From Halorubrum laminariae (GTDB taxonomy: Archaea; Halobacteriota; Halobacteria; Halobacteriales; Haloferacaceae): 64,000 nt of DNA. The notes beneath the pieces were generated by a model. It was not told the origin of the DNA. It did not search any database and was given only the letters and a program-made list of their open reading frames with translations. Below are positions 33,967 to 42,942 of the stretch, one piece after another (positions within the stretch are counted from its first letter, which is position 1; each line of letters begins with the position of its first letter). The stretch lies in the NCBI RefSeq assembly GCF_024494655.1, contig NZ_JANHDL010000001.1:124001-188000 (forward strand), given 5' to 3'. The position numbers were made by a program, and so were the translations under genes.

Positions 33967-35000
33967 CGGCGTCGTTCCGCCGGTACCTCCGGGCGAAGCG
34001 CACCGTCGACGACCGGGCGATCGACCGGCGGATCGTCGGGTTGCTCCGCGAGCGGCTGACTGAGCGCGCGGCGGAAGCGGGAGGAGTCGGGAGCGACACC
34101 GATTCCGGTCCACTCCACGTGCTGGAGGTCGGTGCCGGCGTCGGAACGATGGTCGCTCGGCTGATCGACTGGGAGGTGCTCCCGCCGGGGGAGACCAGAT
34201 ACGTCGCCGTCGACCGTGACGGCGACACGCTTTCCGGGCTGGTTCCGTTCCTCCGCGAGTGGGCGGCAGACCGAGCAGACGTGTCGGTCGGTGAGGTCGA
34301 ATCGTCGTCGGACAGAGGTTCGTCGTCAGACGGCGAAACGCTCGTCGTCGAGTCGCCGGAACGAACCGTTGCGGTCGAGCCCGTCGTCGCCGATGCCGCC
34401 GCGTACGCCGAGTCGACCGCGGGCGAGTGGGACGCGCTGATCGGGATGGCGCTTCTCGACGTGCTCGGGCTCGACCGGCTCGATCCGCTTCTCGACGCGC
34501 TCGCGCCGGGCGGCACGTATTACTTCCCGATCACGTTCGACGGCGCGACCAGATTCCGGCCGCCCCACCCCGACGACCGGGCGGTCGAGCGGCTGTACCA
34601 CCGACACATGGACGAGAAGCCGGGCGGAAACAGCCGCGCCGGCGGCGACGCGCTCGCGCGACTACGGACGGCGGACGGCTCGACGTTGCTCGGCGTCGCC
34701 GGCTCGGATTGGATCGTGCGACCAAGCGGCGATAGCGGCGGCTACCCCGACGACGAGGCATCCTTTCTGCGACACATCCTCGACACCGTTGAAGACGCGG
34801 TCGGCGAGGTGATCGGCGCGGAGAAGGGAGTGACTACCGCGGGAGCTGGAGCGACCACAGCCGACTCCGAGTCGGCGTCGCTCTCGTCAGCCGACCTCGA
34901 CGCGTGGCTCCGCGATCGGCGCGATCAGATCGACGCCAGCGAACTGATCTACCTCACGCACCAACTCGATCTGCTCGGTCGCGTCGACGGAGACCGGTGA
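33963..35000 (+). CDS. SAM-dependent methyltransferase (class I)
   Basis: The 345-residue protein has SAM-binding motif I (LEVGAGVGTMVARLIDW), an acidic residue ending strand 2 (VAVDRDGD) and a motif-IV-like segment (WDALIGMALLDVLGLDRL). Acidic low-complexity inserts occur near residues 105-125 and 285-305. The GTG start overlaps the glycosyltransferase stop (GTGA). The substrate is unknown; it is presumably the product of the preceding glycosyltransferase or the same small molecule. Confidence 0.85.
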   Translation: MTASFRRYLRAKRTVDDRAIDRRIVGLLRERLTERAAEAGGVGSDTDSGPLHVLEVGAGVGTMVARLIDWEVLPPGETRYVAVDRDGDTLSGLVPFLREWAADRADVSVGEVESSSDRGSSSDGETLVVESPERTVAVEPVVADAAAYAESTAGEWDALIGMALLDVLGLDRLDPLLDALAPGGTYYFPITFDGATRFRPPHPDDRAVERLYHRHMDEKPGGNSRAGGDALARLRTADGSTLLGVAGSDWIVRPSGDSGGYPDDEASFLRHILDTVEDAVGEVIGAEKGVTTAGAGATTADSESASLSSADLDAWLRDRRDQIDASELIYLTHQLDLLGRVDGDR

Positions 35001-35041
35001 GAACAGACTAGCCTAGCGGTATGAGATGGGGTGGCCGGTGG

Positions 35042-36061
35042 TCACGTCGCCGCCTCGATCGACGCCAGCAGCCGGCACTTCCGGCACACGTCACGGCTCG
35101 TCTTCGATCCGCAACGCTCGCACTCGGAGAGGTCGGGAGACGTGACGTCAGTGGTCGCGGCGTCGTCCGCGTCGGACTCACCGCCATCGTCTCCGCTCCC
35201 TCGATACGTCTCGGCCGCGAGCGCCGACAGCTCCTCGTAGCCAGCCATGATCGAGTGGCGCGCACCGGGGTGGTTCTCCTCTAATTCGTGGATCGTCGAC
35301 TGGATCTCGCCGCGGTACGCCTCTTCGGCGTGGGGGCATTCCGCCATATGCATCGGGAGGTCGCGGACGTGGCAGTACAGGGCGATCTCTTTTTCTGGCA
35401 CGTCTCGCAGCGGTTTGGCTCGCGGGACGAACTCGTCCGTTCCCTCACGCTCGTCGAACGGCCCGAGCGAGGCGTCGAAGTGTTTCGCCACCTGTCGCAC
35501 GTCGCCCTCTAGGAAGTTCATCATCGCCGTCTGGGCCTCGTCGTCGAGGTTGTGGCCGGTGAGCAGTTTGTCGGCGTCGAACTCGGCGGCGTAGGTTTCG
35601 AGGAGGTCCCGGCGGAACACACCGCAGTACGCGCAGGCGGCCATGTTCTCGGGGTCGCTCTCGACGACATCGTCCATCTGCACGTCGAACTCCTCTTCGT
35701 AGGAGACGACCTCGTGACGCAGCGAGAGGTCGTCTGCGAGTTCGACACAGGCGTCGAGGCTGGCGTCGCGATATCCCTCAATTCCCTCGTGGATCGTCAA
35801 CGCGAGCATCTCGACGCGGGGGTCCCGTCCGAACACGTCGTCCAGAATCTGGGTGAGCGCGACGCTGTCTTTCCCGCCAGAGAGGCCGATCACCCAGCGG
35901 TCGGGGTCGTCCGGCGTCGCCTCCGGATCGAGCAAACCGTCCTCGCGGACCCGGCGTTTCACGCGCTTTTCGACCGACCGGCGGAGGTGCTCGCCACAGA
36001 GATGCGCCCCGGAGTAGGCGGCGTGGTGGATCGCGTCCGCCCCGCACTTGTCACACTCCAT
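35042..36061 (-). CDS. ncsA: tRNA 2-thiolation protein NcsA (TtcA/CTU1 family)
   Basis: The 339-residue protein starts with a zinc finger (CDKCGADAIHHAAYSGAHLCGEH), has the PP-loop SGGKDSVAL, a cysteine in CAYCGVFRR, a GHNLDDEAQT motif, and a C-terminal zinc ribbon (CERCGSKTSRDVCRKC). NcsA thiolates the wobble uridine of Lys, Glu and Gln tRNAs in archaea, with a ubiquitin-like SAMP protein as sulfur carrier. An acidic insert precedes the last zinc ribbon. It converges with the methyltransferase gene, 41 bp apart. Confidence 0.92.
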   Translation of the reverse strand: MECDKCGADAIHHAAYSGAHLCGEHLRRSVEKRVKRRVREDGLLDPEATPDDPDRWVIGLSGGKDSVALTQILDDVFGRDPRVEMLALTIHEGIEGYRDASLDACVELADDLSLRHEVVSYEEEFDVQMDDVVESDPENMAACAYCGVFRRDLLETYAAEFDADKLLTGHNLDDEAQTAMMNFLEGDVRQVAKHFDASLGPFDEREGTDEFVPRAKPLRDVPEKEIALYCHVRDLPMHMAECPHAEEAYRGEIQSTIHELEENHPGARHSIMAGYEELSALAAETYRGSGDDGGESDADDAATTDVTSPDLSECERCGSKTSRDVCRKCRLLASIEAAT

Positions 36062-36132
36062 CGGTGTCGGGTTGCAGACGCGCGGGGATACCCGTTTCGG
36101 GCCGCGGATGCGTCGGGCGTCAGTCGCTCGAA

Positions 36133-37086
36133 TTACGCCGTCGCTCCCGCGACGAGAGCCTCCTCGACCGTCTCGACGAACCGGTCGGGGTGCTCGACGT
36201 GCGGGAGCAGCTTGGCCCGATCGAAGACGACGAGGCGGGCGTCCGCCGCGTCGGCCAGATCGCGCCCGTCCGACAGCGGACTCACTTCGGCCTCGCGGCC
36301 CCAGACGATCGTGGGCGGCGTCTCCATCGCGGCGAACGCGGCCGTCAGATTGAGGTCACTGTTGAGGTACCCGGAGATGAACGACGCCGGCGCGAACCGG
36401 GCGTTCTCGACGTGGCTCGTCCGCCACTCGTAATCGGTCCACTCCTCGCTCGGGTTCGTCGGGTCGTCGTAGCCGTGGTCGGCGTTGAAGTAGCGGATCG
36501 ACGGCTTCGAGGTGATGAGATTGAAGAGGGCGTCGCCGAGCACCGGCGATCGCAACAGCTCGCGCAGCCACGGCTTCGGCGGGCTCGGACCGGCGACCGT
36601 CGTCGGGCAGACGCCGACGAACCCGCGGATCGACACGTCGGCGGACGGGTCGTCGGCGTCGACCGCGCGCGCCGCGTACGCCGCCGACAGCGACGAGGCG
36701 ACGACAGCCGGGTCGTCGAAGTCGCCGAGAAAGTCGCGGACGAAGTCCTCGTACAGCGCCGCGGAGTACCGAAGCGGTGGTCGGTCGGACCGACCGAATC
36801 CGGGGAAGTCCGGGGCGACGACGTGGAAGTCGGCGGCGAACGCGTCGAACACCGCGCGCCACTCGCCCGACGATCCCGCGGCGTTGACGCCGTGGAGCAA
36901 GATCAGGTCGGGTTCGGCGGGGTCGCCGGCCTCGGTGTAGGCCACGTCCATCCCCCGCCAGCGGAACGTGCCGTCGTCGCCGTCGAGCGGCGATTCCAGT
37001 TCACCCTCGTAGCGAAGTCCGGTGTTGAGTGCGGCGAGCGCGCCGGTACCGAGGAGGAGACCGCCGGCGAGGTTCCTGAGTCTCAT
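36133..37086 (-). CDS. Alpha/beta-fold hydrolase
   Basis: The 317-residue protein has an N-terminal hydrophobic segment (LAGGLLLGTGALAALNTGL), possibly a membrane anchor, then an alpha/beta hydrolase core: oxyanion region LILLHGVNAAG, PDFPGFGRSDRPP, the nucleophile elbow VASSLSAAYAA and the catalytic His in LLPHVEHPD. Its nucleophile elbow reads S-x-S rather than the standard G-x-S-x-G, so activity may differ. Substrate unknown. It lies between ncsA and meaB on the same strand, with separate spacing. Confidence 0.78.
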   Translation of the reverse strand: MRLRNLAGGLLLGTGALAALNTGLRYEGELESPLDGDDGTFRWRGMDVAYTEAGDPAEPDLILLHGVNAAGSSGEWRAVFDAFAADFHVVAPDFPGFGRSDRPPLRYSAALYEDFVRDFLGDFDDPAVVASSLSAAYAARAVDADDPSADVSIRGFVGVCPTTVAGPSPPKPWLRELLRSPVLGDALFNLITSKPSIRYFNADHGYDDPTNPSEEWTDYEWRTSHVENARFAPASFISGYLNSDLNLTAAFAAMETPPTIVWGREAEVSPLSDGRDLADAADARLVVFDRAKLLPHVEHPDRFVETVEEALVAGATA

Positions 37087-37154
37087 GGAAAACTGTTGGT
37101 TCGCGGGCGACTTATACCCGGTGGCCGGGCGACCGATCGCGTCGGTTGTGCGAG

Positions 37155-38261
37155 TCAGTCGGGCGACGATTCCCCATCCGCGTCTTGCTCCGCGCGATCC
37201 ACGCACGCTTCGATCGGGGCGACGACGTCGGCGGCGACGGTGTAGGGGTCGGTCTCGCGTCGCCTGACCGCCTCCGCAAGCGCGTCGACGCCGCCGTGTC
37301 GATCGATCTCCGCGCTGGCGAGCGAGCCCACGTCGGCGCGGACAAGCGTCCGGATCTCCTCGGCGTAGCGCAGGCGTTTCGTCTCCTCGATCTCGCCGGA
37401 GTCGCGGAGGTACCGCGCGTGCGCGTCGAACGTCGCGATCAGGTCCTCGACTCCCTCGCCGGTGCTCGCGACGGTTCGAGTCACGTCGGGAGTCCACTCG
37501 GTACCGGAATCGTCCTCCTCGCTCTGATCGTCCGGGTGGTCCGGCGCGTCGAACCCGTGGTGGCCCGTGTCAACTCCGGCGGTCGGGCTCTCGCGTCTGT
37601 GGACCATCTCTTCTAGCTCCGCGAGCGTGCGCTCCGCCCCGTCCATGTCGGCTTTGTTGACGACGAAGACGTCACCGATCTCCAAGATGCCCGCCTTGAG
37701 CGTCTGGATGTCGTCGCCGGAGCCGGGCTGGACGAGCACGGCGACGGTGTCGGCGGTACGGACCACGTCGATCTCGTTTTGGCCGGCCCCGACCGTCTCG
37801 ATTATCACCACGTCCTTGCCGAAGGCGTCGAGCGCCTTCACCGCGTCCGCGGTCGCCATCGAGAGGCCGCCGAGCTGGCCGCGCGCGCTCATGGACCGGA
37901 AGAACACGTCCATGTCGCCGACGTTCGACCCCATTCGGATCCGGTCGCCGAGCACCGCGCCGCCGGTGTACGGCGAGGAGGGATCGACGGCGACGACGCC
38001 GACCGTGTCCCCGCGGTCGCGATAGGCGGCCGCCAGCTTGTCGACGAGCGTCGACTTCCCCGCGCCGGGCGATCCCGTGATTCCGATCACGTCCGCGCCG
38101 CCGGTGTGCTCGTGCAGCGTGGAAACGATCTCTCGGTGGCCCGGCGAGCGATTCTCGATGCGCGTGATGACGCGGGCGAGCGCGCGGTGACTCCCGTCGA
38201 GCACCGCCTCGACGAGTTCAGCGTCCGCGTCGGTGAGCCGTTGAGCGGCAGACCCGTCCAT
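37155..38261 (-). CDS. meaB: Methylmalonyl-CoA mutase-associated GTPase MeaB
   Basis: The 368-residue G3E-type P-loop GTPase shows Walker A GSPGAGKSTLVDKL, the switch region VVAVDPSSPYTGGAVLGDRI, METVGAGQNEID-type motif (IIETVGAGQNEIDV) and NKAD for guanine recognition. MeaB loads adenosylcobalamin into methylmalonyl-CoA mutase and protects it. It starts one base before the stop of the upstream B12-binding subunit gene, so the two are one operon. An acidic insert (~residues 235-260) is halophile-like. The large mutase subunit is not in the window. Confidence 0.94.
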   Translation of the reverse strand: MDGSAAQRLTDADAELVEAVLDGSHRALARVITRIENRSPGHREIVSTLHEHTGGADVIGITGSPGAGKSTLVDKLAAAYRDRGDTVGVVAVDPSSPYTGGAVLGDRIRMGSNVGDMDVFFRSMSARGQLGGLSMATADAVKALDAFGKDVVIIETVGAGQNEIDVVRTADTVAVLVQPGSGDDIQTLKAGILEIGDVFVVNKADMDGAERTLAELEEMVHRRESPTAGVDTGHHGFDAPDHPDDQSEEDDSGTEWTPDVTRTVASTGEGVEDLIATFDAHARYLRDSGEIEETKRLRYAEEIRTLVRADVGSLASAEIDRHGGVDALAEAVRRRETDPYTVAADVVAPIEACVDRAEQDADGESSPD

Positions 38262-38681
38262 CTACGCTCGCTCCGGGACGTTGTTCCGGATGAACTCGAT
38301 CGTCTCTTCCATCGGGGTTCCGGGGCCGAACACCTCCGCGACGCCAAGTTGCTTGAGTTCGACCTCGTCGTCGTCGGGGATGATACCGCCGACCAACACG
38401 AGGGTGTCATCGAACGCGTCGTACTCCTTGAGCCCGTCTATCACCTTCGGGACGAGCGTGTTGTGCGCGCCAGAGAGAATGGAGATGCCGAGCACGTCGA
38501 CATCTTCTTGGACCGCCGCCTGCACGATGTCTTCCGGCGCGCGATGGAGCCCGGAGTAGACGACTTCGAAGCCGGCGTCGCGGAACGCCCGCGCGATCAC
38601 GTGTGCACCGCGGTCGTGGCCGTCGAGCCCGACCTTCGCCACCAGACAGCGGATGGCCCGCTCCTCCTGTTCGACGCTCAT
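38262..38681 (-). CDS. Cobalamin-binding subunit of methylmalonyl-CoA mutase
   Basis: The 139-residue flavodoxin-like domain has the B12-binding motif DGHDRGAHV (D-x-H-x-x-G), the Ser in GISILSGAHNT and the terminal VFGPGTPMEETIEFI. It is the separate small subunit that carries adenosylcobalamin in archaeal methylmalonyl-CoA mutases. It lies directly in front of meaB. The ATG at 38681 is chosen because the upstream frame does not resemble the family. The btu transporter genes elsewhere in the window would supply its cofactor. Confidence 0.92.
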   Translation of the reverse strand: MSVEQEERAIRCLVAKVGLDGHDRGAHVIARAFRDAGFEVVYSGLHRAPEDIVQAAVQEDVDVLGISILSGAHNTLVPKVIDGLKEYDAFDDTLVLVGGIIPDDDEVELKQLGVAEVFGPGTPMEETIEFIRNNVPERA

Positions 38682-38814
38682 GTCCACCACTGCGTCGCGT
38701 GCCGGTTTGACTCTAACGGAAGTTCGGGACATAGTCGAGACAGCCATCCCGCCGCCGTCGAGCGGACACCGCCGGTACCGACGCATTGATCGCGCGAGCG
38801 CTCCCAGATGGGGT

Positions 38815-39744
38815 ATGCGTTCAGACGACGGCAGCAGCCACGGCGACCGCCTCTCCGGCGCTCGGATCGGCCGCGTCTCGCTCCGCGTGGCCGATCTCGA
38901 CGAGACGACCGCGTTCTACCGCGACGTGGTTGGACTGGCGGTGCTCGACCGCGACGGCGACGAGGCCGTACTCGGCGGCGACGGGACCGGACTCGGCGGC
39001 GACGGGACCGGACTCGGCGGCGACGCGACGGCGTTGCTCGTCCTGCGGCGCGACGCCGATGGCCCGGATCGGCGTCCGACCGACGCCGGACTGTTCCACA
39101 CCGCGTTCCGCGTCCCGAGCCGACCCGCGCTCGGCGAGGCGCTGGCGCGGGTGCGCGACCGGTGGCGGCTGGACGGTGCCTCGGACCACCGCGTCAGCGA
39201 GGCGCTGTATCTCGAAGATCCGGAAGGGAACGGCGTCGAGATCTACCGCGACCGCCCCCGCGAAGAGTGGCCGACCGCGGCGGACGGTTCCGTGGAGATG
39301 ACCACGGAGCCGATCGACCTCGACGGCGTCGTCGCGGCGGCCGACACGGGAGAGACGGGGAGCGCGGACAGAGTTCCGGCAGGCACCGACGTGGGACACG
39401 TCCACCTCGAAGTCGCGTCGCTCGCGGCGTTCGAGTCCGTCTACGTCGACGGACTCGGCTTCGAGGTCCGACAGGCGGCTCCCAACGTGCGGTTCATCGC
39501 GGCCGACGGGTACCATCACCACGTCGGCGCGAACACTTGGCAGGGGCGGACGACTCCCGCATCGGGCCGTGGACTCGACTGGTTCGAGGTCGTCGTTCCC
39601 GACGAAACTGCGTTGGCGGCAGCACGGAGCCGGCTCGATGCAGTCGCATCCGAGAGCGATACCGACTTCACCGTCGACGAGCGGGACGACGGGATCGCGC
39701 TCACCGACACCAACGGCATCGAGGTTCGGATCCGGACACCGTAG
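38815..39744 (+). CDS. Two-domain VOC (glyoxalase/dioxygenase fold) protein
   Basis: The 309-residue protein has two VOC modules. The first begins GRVSLRVADLDETTAFYRDV and ends LYLEDPEGNGVEIYRD; the second begins VGHVHLEVASLAAFESVYVD and includes HHHVGANTW and GIEVRI. Such two-module proteins are annotated as glyoxalase or catechol-dioxygenase-like metal enzymes with unknown substrate. Three tandem 21-bp units (38971-39033) code LGGDGTG, LGGDGTG and LGGDATA in the first module. It is divergent from the mutase subunit gene. A methylmalonyl-CoA epimerase would be smaller (about 130 residues), so I do not call it that. Confidence 0.8.
   Translation: MRSDDGSSHGDRLSGARIGRVSLRVADLDETTAFYRDVVGLAVLDRDGDEAVLGGDGTGLGGDGTGLGGDATALLVLRRDADGPDRRPTDAGLFHTAFRVPSRPALGEALARVRDRWRLDGASDHRVSEALYLEDPEGNGVEIYRDRPREEWPTAADGSVEMTTEPIDLDGVVAAADTGETGSADRVPAGTDVGHVHLEVASLAAFESVYVDGLGFEVRQAAPNVRFIAADGYHHHVGANTWQGRTTPASGRGLDWFEVVVPDETALAAARSRLDAVASESDTDFTVDERDDGIALTDTNGIEVRIRTP
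38971..39033 (+). repeat. In-frame 21-bp tandem repeat (3 units) in the VOC gene
   Basis: Units 38971-38991 and 38992-39012 are identical; 39013-39033 has diverged in its last third. They code a Gly/Asp-rich loop and could vary in number between strains. Confidence 0.85.
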
Positions 39745-39829
39745 CCGGCATCCGCGGGGGGATCACAGAGTTCCTCATCCTCCCCGCGCGAAAAGGAAGA
39801 GGCGAAAACTCACGACTTCAGGTTGATCA

Positions 39830-40882
39830 CTAACTGACGATCGTCCGGAGCGTCTCCTCGGTCAGCAGCGCGGTGACGCCGAGCGCCTCGGTCGTCATCC
39901 AGCCGAGGAAGGCGAGGTACATCGCGAGGAATACGTATCCCTCCTCGGTGGTGAGTTCGAAGTCCGTCGCAGACAACACCACGACGACGAGAGTTGTGTA
40001 AAACAGGAACAACAGGAGCGGTACGGACGTGAGGAAGCCGATCGAGACGCCGCCGGCGAGAATGACGCCGATGGGCAAGGCCGCGACAAGATTGAACGTG
40101 TTCGTTCCGAAGACGTTCGCGACCGCCGCTCGCTGGTCGCCCGCCTCACCCATCTTCACGCCGACGAGCAGGTCGGGGAACGAACTCATCGCCGACAGCA
40201 CCGTCACAGATATCAGGAACGGCGGCGCGCCGAGCGCGTCCGAGAGCTGCATCGTCATGCCGACCATCGACTCGACGCCGACGAGCACGACGGCCAACCC
40301 GGCCGCGAACAGCCCAGCCTGCTTCGGGACGTTCGTCGATTCGGTCTTCTTCTGCGCCGACGCGCCGCTTTTACCGCCGACGAGGAGGATGACGTACACC
40401 CCGTACAACACTAGGAGACCGACGCCCATCTGCGGGGTGATCCGCGCGATCTCCCGCCCGTCGGTCCCGAGGACGCCGAGCGCGATCACGCCGAAGAGCG
40501 CGAGGACGGCGACCACGTAGAAGATCGCGTCGCGGTAGACGATTCCCCGCGTTGTCGGCGTGTCACCGCTCGTGATGGCGACTGCGCTCGGAATGACTAA
40601 GATGTTGAACACCGCTGTCCCGATGAGCGCTCCGGCTCCGACGCCGAACTCCCCGAGGACGAGCACGGAGATGACGATGATCGCGAGCTCGGGGAACGAC
40701 GTGGCGGCCGCGACGATAAGTCCGCCTTGGATCGCCTGTGAGACCCCGAAGTGGTCGCTGATCTTCGAGGTCGTCGACTCGATGACGTTCGCGCCCTTCC
40801 AAGTCAGCAGGAACCCGATCGCGCCTACGGCGATCCACACGGCGAGTGGCTGGTCCCCGATGAGTTCCTGCAGGATGGTCAC
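39830..40882 (-). CDS. Calcium/sodium (cation/proton) antiporter, CaCA family
   Basis: The 350-residue membrane protein has about ten helices and the two alpha-repeats of the family, IVAAATSFPELAIIVIS with GTAVFNIL in the first half and VTVLSAMSSFPDLLVGVKM with NVFGTNTFNL in the second; the acidic residues (SFPE, SFPD) bind the cation. It exchanges Ca2+ or another cation for Na+ or H+ across the cytoplasmic membrane. It lies 66 bp after the arsC-like gene on the same strand and may be a separate transcription unit. Confidence 0.9.
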   Translation of the reverse strand: MTILQELIGDQPLAVWIAVGAIGFLLTWKGANVIESTTSKISDHFGVSQAIQGGLIVAAATSFPELAIIVISVLVLGEFGVGAGALIGTAVFNILVIPSAVAITSGDTPTTRGIVYRDAIFYVVAVLALFGVIALGVLGTDGREIARITPQMGVGLLVLYGVYVILLVGGKSGASAQKKTESTNVPKQAGLFAAGLAVVLVGVESMVGMTMQLSDALGAPPFLISVTVLSAMSSFPDLLVGVKMGEAGDQRAAVANVFGTNTFNLVAALPIGVILAGGVSIGFLTSVPLLLFLFYTTLVVVVLSATDFELTTEEGYVFLAMYLAFLGWMTTEALGVTALLTEETLRTIVS

Positions 40883-40948
40883 GTCCCGTCAGTACGGCCG
40901 GAATCGGGTATTGCTTCCGGAATCGCTCCCGGCGTCGGAACGATCATT

Positions 40949-41410
40949 CTATTCGCCGTCGTACTCGCCGAATCGCTCGTCGAAGACGGCGATCACCCGG
41001 CGTTCGATCTCGTCGCGGATCTCGCGGACCTCCTCGATCGGGCGCTCACCCGGATCGTCGAGATCCCAGTCGTCGGTGTCGACGGTCGCAAGCTCCAGCG
41101 TCGAACAGCCCATCGTCGCGACGAAGTCGGAGCCGGCGAGCGCCTCGTCAGAGATCGATCGCGGCTCCCGCCCGTTCACGTCGAGGTCGACCTCGGCGAG
41201 TGCCTCGCGCACCACGTCGTGGACGGCGTCGGCGGGCATCGTGCCGCCGGTTCGGATCTCGACGCGGTCGCCGAGCCCGCGCCGATCGTGCTCGCGCTCC
41301 GCGAACGCGGTCGCCATCTGGCTTCGCCCGGCGTTGCGGACGCACATGAAGGTGAGGACGGTCGGTTCGTCGATCGCCGGCTCGTCGGCCGTGTCGGTTG
41401 GTGTCGTCAT
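40949..41410 (-). CDS. Low-molecular-weight phosphatase/arsenate reductase (ArsC) family
   Basis: The 153-residue protein has the P-loop CVRNAGRSQMA (C-x5-R) after a TFM strand and an acidic segment with DDWDLDDPG (catalytic Asp loop) plus a Cys in TMGCSTLE, as in thioredoxin-type arsenate reductases. It may reduce arsenate taken up by Pst or dephosphorylate phosphotyrosine. It follows phoU by 27 bp in the pst operon, which supports a link with phosphate or arsenate. Which activity applies cannot be settled from sequence. Confidence 0.8.
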   Translation of the reverse strand: MTTPTDTADEPAIDEPTVLTFMCVRNAGRSQMATAFAEREHDRRGLGDRVEIRTGGTMPADAVHDVVREALAEVDLDVNGREPRSISDEALAGSDFVATMGCSTLELATVDTDDWDLDDPGERPIEEVREIRDEIERRVIAVFDERFGEYDGE

Positions 41411-41437
41411 GGGTGGATTATGGGTCCGCCGTCGCTC

Positions 41438-42103
41438 TCAGTAGATCAGATCGTCGTCGTTCTCGATCATGTACAGCGTTCGGGCGGCGACGTTGACCGC
41501 GTGGTCCGCGATGCGTTCGAGGTCGCGCACCGCGAGCAGCCCGCGGGAGGCCTCGTCGATCGATGCCTCAAGCCCCTCCGTCCCGCCGTCGGCGTCGAGC
41601 AGCCCGCGCACGACCGCCTCGCTCGCGCGCCGACAGCGCTCATCGAAGTCGTCGTCGCGCGCCGCGATTTCCCGACACGCCTCGGCGTCGCCGGCCTCGT
41701 AGGCCGCGACCGCGTCGGCGACCATGTCGCCCGCCGCGGCGGCGAGCCCCTCAAACTCGATCGCCGGGTGGACGCCCCCGTCCGGACCGCCGTACTCGGC
41801 GAGGTTCGTCGCGAGGTCGGCGATGCGTTCGAGGTCGGTGATGATCTTGAACGAGGCCGTCACCAGCCGGAGGTCGCCAGCGACGGGCTGCTGGAGCGCG
41901 AGCAGGTCAGTACAGTCGTCCTCCAAGGCAAGGTACGTCTCGTTGACCTCGTGGTCGCCGCCGACCACCTCGTCGGCCAGCGCGGCGTCGCCGGTCACAG
42001 CCGCCTCGATCGCGGTCTCGTAGCGCTCGCCGACCAGCGCTCCCATCGCGACCACGTCGGCCCGGAGCTCGTCGAGCCGCGCCTGGTAGTTCTCGCGGGG
42101 CAT
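41438..42103 (-). CDS. phoU: Phosphate signalling protein PhoU
   Basis: The 221-residue all-helical protein has two PhoU three-helix repeats with acidic metal-binding motifs (RLVTASFKIITDLERIADLA in the first and AVRDLERIADHAVNVAA in the second). PhoU restrains the Pst transporter and phosphate signalling when phosphate is plentiful. Its start codon abuts the pstB stop without a gap, so the two are in one operon. Confidence 0.94.
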   Translation of the reverse strand: MPRENYQARLDELRADVVAMGALVGERYETAIEAAVTGDAALADEVVGGDHEVNETYLALEDDCTDLLALQQPVAGDLRLVTASFKIITDLERIADLATNLAEYGGPDGGVHPAIEFEGLAAAAGDMVADAVAAYEAGDAEACREIAARDDDFDERCRRASEAVVRGLLDADGGTEGLEASIDEASRGLLAVRDLERIADHAVNVAARTLYMIENDDDLIY

Positions 42104-42940
42104 CTATCCGAACTTGCCGGTGATGTAGTCTTCCACGCGCTGCTCGTCGGGGTCCTCGAAGATCTTGGTAGTGTCGTCGTACTCGACGAGCCGACCGCCG
42201 GTGAGGAACACCGCGGTCCGGTCGGATATCCGCGCCGCCTGCTGCATGTTGTGCGTGACGATGATGACGGTGTACTCCTCGGCGAGGTCGTCAATGAGGT
42301 CCTCGATCTTCGAGGCCGCGACGGGGTCGAGCGCGCTCGTCGGCTCGTCCATGAGGATGACCTCCGGGTCGGGGGCGATAGCGCGAGCGATACAGAGCCG
42401 CTGTTGTTGCCCGCCAGACAGATCGAGCCCCGAAGAGCCGAGTTGGTCTTTCACTTCGTCCCATAGTGCGGCTCGCTTGAGCGACTCTTCGACACGCTCG
42501 TCGACGTCGCCGTCGAACCCCTGAATTTTGAGCCCGTACGCGACGTTCTCGCGGATCGATTTGGGGAACGGGTTCGGCTTCTGGAACACGATTCCGATCT
42601 TCCGTCGCAAGGCAACGGGGTCGACATCGTCGTCGTACACGTTCTTGCCGCCGAACTCCACGTCGCCCTCGACGCGACAGACGTCGATCATATCGTTCAT
42701 CCGGTTGATACACCGGAGGAACGTCGACTTGCCGCAGCCGGAGGGACCGATCAGCGCAGTCACGTCGTGCTCGTTTATCTGCATCGAAACGCCGTCTAAC
42801 GCCTGTTCATCGCCGTAGTAGACATTGAGGTCACGCGTCTCGATGACGGTGTCCCGAGCGTCGAGGGGAGCCTCTCGCGTCTCCTCGTCGCCGGTCTCGA
42901 TCGTCGTCTGGATCTTCGGGGAAGTGTCTGATTCGCTCAT
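42104..42940 (-). CDS. pstB: Phosphate ABC transporter ATP-binding protein PstB
   Basis: The 278-residue ABC ATPase has Walker [20 protein letters not shown] (the last part typical of PstB), Q-loop [12 protein letters not shown], signature [15 protein letters not shown], Walker [14 protein letters not shown] and switch [15 protein letters not shown]. It powers phosphate import through PstC and PstA. It lies 2 bp after pstA and directly before phoU. Confidence 0.97.
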   Translation of the reverse strand: MSESDTSPKIQTTIETGDEETREAPLDARDTVIETRDLNVYYGDEQALDGVSMQINEHDVTALIGPSGCGKSTFLRCINRMNDMIDVCRVEGDVEFGGKNVYDDDVDPVALRRKIGIVFQKPNPFPKSIRENVAYGLKIQGFDGDVDERVEESLKRAALWDEVKDQLGSSGLDLSGGQQQRLCIARAIAPDPEVILMDEPTSALDPVAASKIEDLIDDLAEEYTVIIVTHNMQQAARISDRTAVFLTGGRLVEYDDTTKIFEDPDEQRVEDYITGKFG

Positions 42941-42942
42941 TG

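Noticed and set aside
38815..39744. Methylmalonyl-CoA epimerase
   Set aside because: It is near the mutase genes, but is divergent, twice the family length and has two diverged VOC modules.
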